Positions 5,940 through 7,138 of a stretch of 7,138 nucleotides of DNA are shown in pieces. A program made the position numbers and the translations under genes. A model generated the notes under the pieces. The model ran no database searches, was not told the origin of the DNA, and was given only the letters and a program-made list of their open reading frames with translations. Source of the stretch: Clostridiales bacterium (GTDB taxonomy: Bacteria; Bacillota; Clostridia; Oscillospirales; Acutalibacteraceae); contig JAAZGX010000002.1 of assembly GCA_012511005.1 (NCBI GenBank), positions 1 through 7,138 on the forward strand. Direction: 5' to 3'. The number at the start of each line of letters is the position of its first letter. Position 1 is the stretch's first letter.

Positions 5940-7138
5940 TTGAGTAACAGCGTCAATGATACGGCAGTAAAAAAGGAGCAAGAGCAAAAGGGTATTTTGC
6001 ACTCAAAACGCAGGTATGTCGGTAAAAAAGAAACGATAGGGTATGTTTTCAACCACTGGGCGGGCGGCTTTAACATCGGCAAATTCCGAAATCGTTACAT
6101 ATATGATGTTTTGCTGATAAACTTTAATTATCTTGCGTTTTTAGACGCCGCGGGCGGAATATGGGATGTTATTAACGATACGATTATAGGCTTTATTGTT
6201 GACCGTACACGCACAAGGTGGGGTAAATTTCGCCCTTATCTTATCGGGTTTAATATACCTATGGCATTTTTCGCTTGCTTTTATTGGCTTTTGCCGTTTA
6301 TTTTTGCGGATACGGGGGATATGTATCTGCCAAAGTTTATTGCATATTTTATATTCAGCGTAGTGTCCGAAACGGCAGGAACATTTACTTCCATAGCAAG
6401 CACGGGGCTTCTTTCGACGCTTACGCCGCAGCCTCTTGAGAGAACGCGGTTAATAACTCAAGCGCAAGTGTTTTCAATAGGCTCAAATGTTCCGGAATTA
6501 GTTATGGGACTTTTGCTTGACCTTATAAACAGCAAAAAACTCAATGTAAGCCACAGAAACCTATTTGCCGGATTTGGGATATCAACAAACTTTATAGCGG
6601 CTGCAGCATCTTTATATTTCTTTGCGGTATCAAAAGAACGGGTTGTACAGTCTATTGAAAAACCGAGCATTATACAGGGAATAAAATCAATATTAAACAA
6701 CAAGCCTATACTACTTATCACTCTTTCAGAGTTTTTGGAGGGGTTTGCCGTTAGTACGAGTATGACAGATTATTATATAGATGTTTTAGGCTCTGCAACA
6801 CTTCAGACTATTGTCGGAATACCGGGCGGCTTTTTCACATATACTGGGTATGCGACTTTAGGCAGGGTTCGCCGCCATTTTTCCACGCGTGCGCTATGGA
6901 TAATATCTGATATTTGGACTGATATATGCTGGCTTTCCGTTTGTGTTATTGGTATCATCAATAAAAACTTTACGAAGGTTAAGGTTATGGTTCCTGTTAT
7001 TATGATTGAGGAATGTCTTGAAATGTGCGTTTACGCAATAAGAAAGGTTATTCCGTCAGAGCTTTATAACGAGGCGATGGATTATTGCGAATGGAAAAAC
7101 GGGTACCGTACAGAGGCTATGACAAGCGTTGCAAGGGG
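5940..7138 (+). CDS. GPH/MelB-type sugar:cation symporter (3' partial)
   Basis: This is a membrane transporter of the glycoside-pentoside-hexuronide:cation symporter family within the MFS superfamily, expected to import a sugar or glycoside with Na+ or H+. The first 399 codons are visible; the window edge removes the end. A charged tail of about 40 residues precedes the first helices. The family motif IWDVINDTIIGFIVDRTRTRWGKF contains Asp76 and Asp80, aligning with cation-site Asp55 and Asp59 of MelB. DYCEWKNGYR near residue 381 corresponds to MelB DYGEYK, placing Lys386 at the position of Lys377. Several hydrophobic helices lie between them. The TTG start at 5940 is chosen from the spacing of the GAGGTG site; GTG at 5937 would add one residue. 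The gene follows a 132-base gap with a candidate promoter, so it is probably transcribed separately from the upstream operon. Substrate cannot be inferred without neighbouring sugar-metabolism genes. Confidence 0.88.
   Translation, partial: MSNSVNDTAVKKEQEQKGILHSKRRYVGKKETIGYVFNHWAGGFNIGKFRNRYIYDVLLINFNYLAFLDAAGGIWDVINDTIIGFIVDRTRTRWGKFRPYLIGFNIPMAFFACFYWLLPFIFADTGDMYLPKFIAYFIFSVVSETAGTFTSIASTGLLSTLTPQPLERTRLITQAQVFSIGSNVPELVMGLLLDLINSKKLNVSHRNLFAGFGISTNFIAAAASLYFFAVSKERVVQSIEKPSIIQGIKSILNNKPILLITLSEFLEGFAVSTSMTDYYIDVLGSATLQTIVGIPGGFFTYTGYATLGRVRRHFSTRALWIISDIWTDICWLSVCVIGIINKNFTKVKVMVPVIMIEECLEMCVYAIRKVIPSELYNEAMDYCEWKNGYRTEAMTSVAR

Noticed and set aside
6458..6721. Antisense open frame of 87 codons in the symporter region
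   Set aside because: The sense strand carries a continuous GPH-family reading frame through this region; the antisense frame is its shadow.
1..7138. CRISPR array, transposon ends, tRNA or riboswitch, or a new defence system
   Set aside because: Nearly the whole window is filled by conserved genes of known families on one strand; no spaced direct repeats, transposase, tRNA-like fold or long leader region was seen.

Overview
The window is a compact, single-strand (+) bacterial gene cluster with AT-leaning composition. Consensus Shine-Dalgarno sequences, frequent GTG/TTG starts, a DarA/PstA-type cyclic-di-AMP receptor and a pair of U32-family proteins all point to a Firmicute, most likely of class Clostridia. 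This assignment is inferred from gene content and style, not from a marker gene. The standard genetic code fits all reading frames.

Layout. 1-1689: an ABC exporter half-transporter (membrane domain plus ATPase), cut off at its N-terminus by the window edge. 1712-2200: a DUF1854 protein, a small family typically encoded beside this kind of ABC exporter. 2218-2544: a DarA/PstA-like cyclic-di-AMP receptor. 2541-3743 and 3771-5807: two tandem U32-family proteins, a short TrhP-like one and a long RlhA-like one with a DUF3656-like region. The family name says peptidase, but the characterised relatives hydroxylate tRNA and 23S rRNA. 5808-5939: the only sizeable intergenic gap, with a candidate promoter and an AT-rich inverted repeat. 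5940 to the window end: a GPH/MelB-type sugar:cation symporter starting at TTG and running off the right edge.

How the genes fit together. The first five genes are separated by 22, 17, -4 and 27 bases and look like one operon. Its upstream promoter lies outside the window. The ABC and DUF1854 genes probably form one functional unit, possibly linked to cyanophycin or another storage polymer as in other bacteria, although no cyanophycin gene is visible here. The receptor gene overlaps the first U32 gene by four bases, so their translation is probably coupled. The symporter appears to be a separate transcription unit.

I found no convincing new defence system, CRISPR array, mobile element or RNA gene. 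The points most worth following are the DUF1854/ABC pair of unknown function, the placement of a c-di-AMP receptor between that pair and two RNA-hydroxylase-like genes, and a second cysteine cluster in the long U32 protein.
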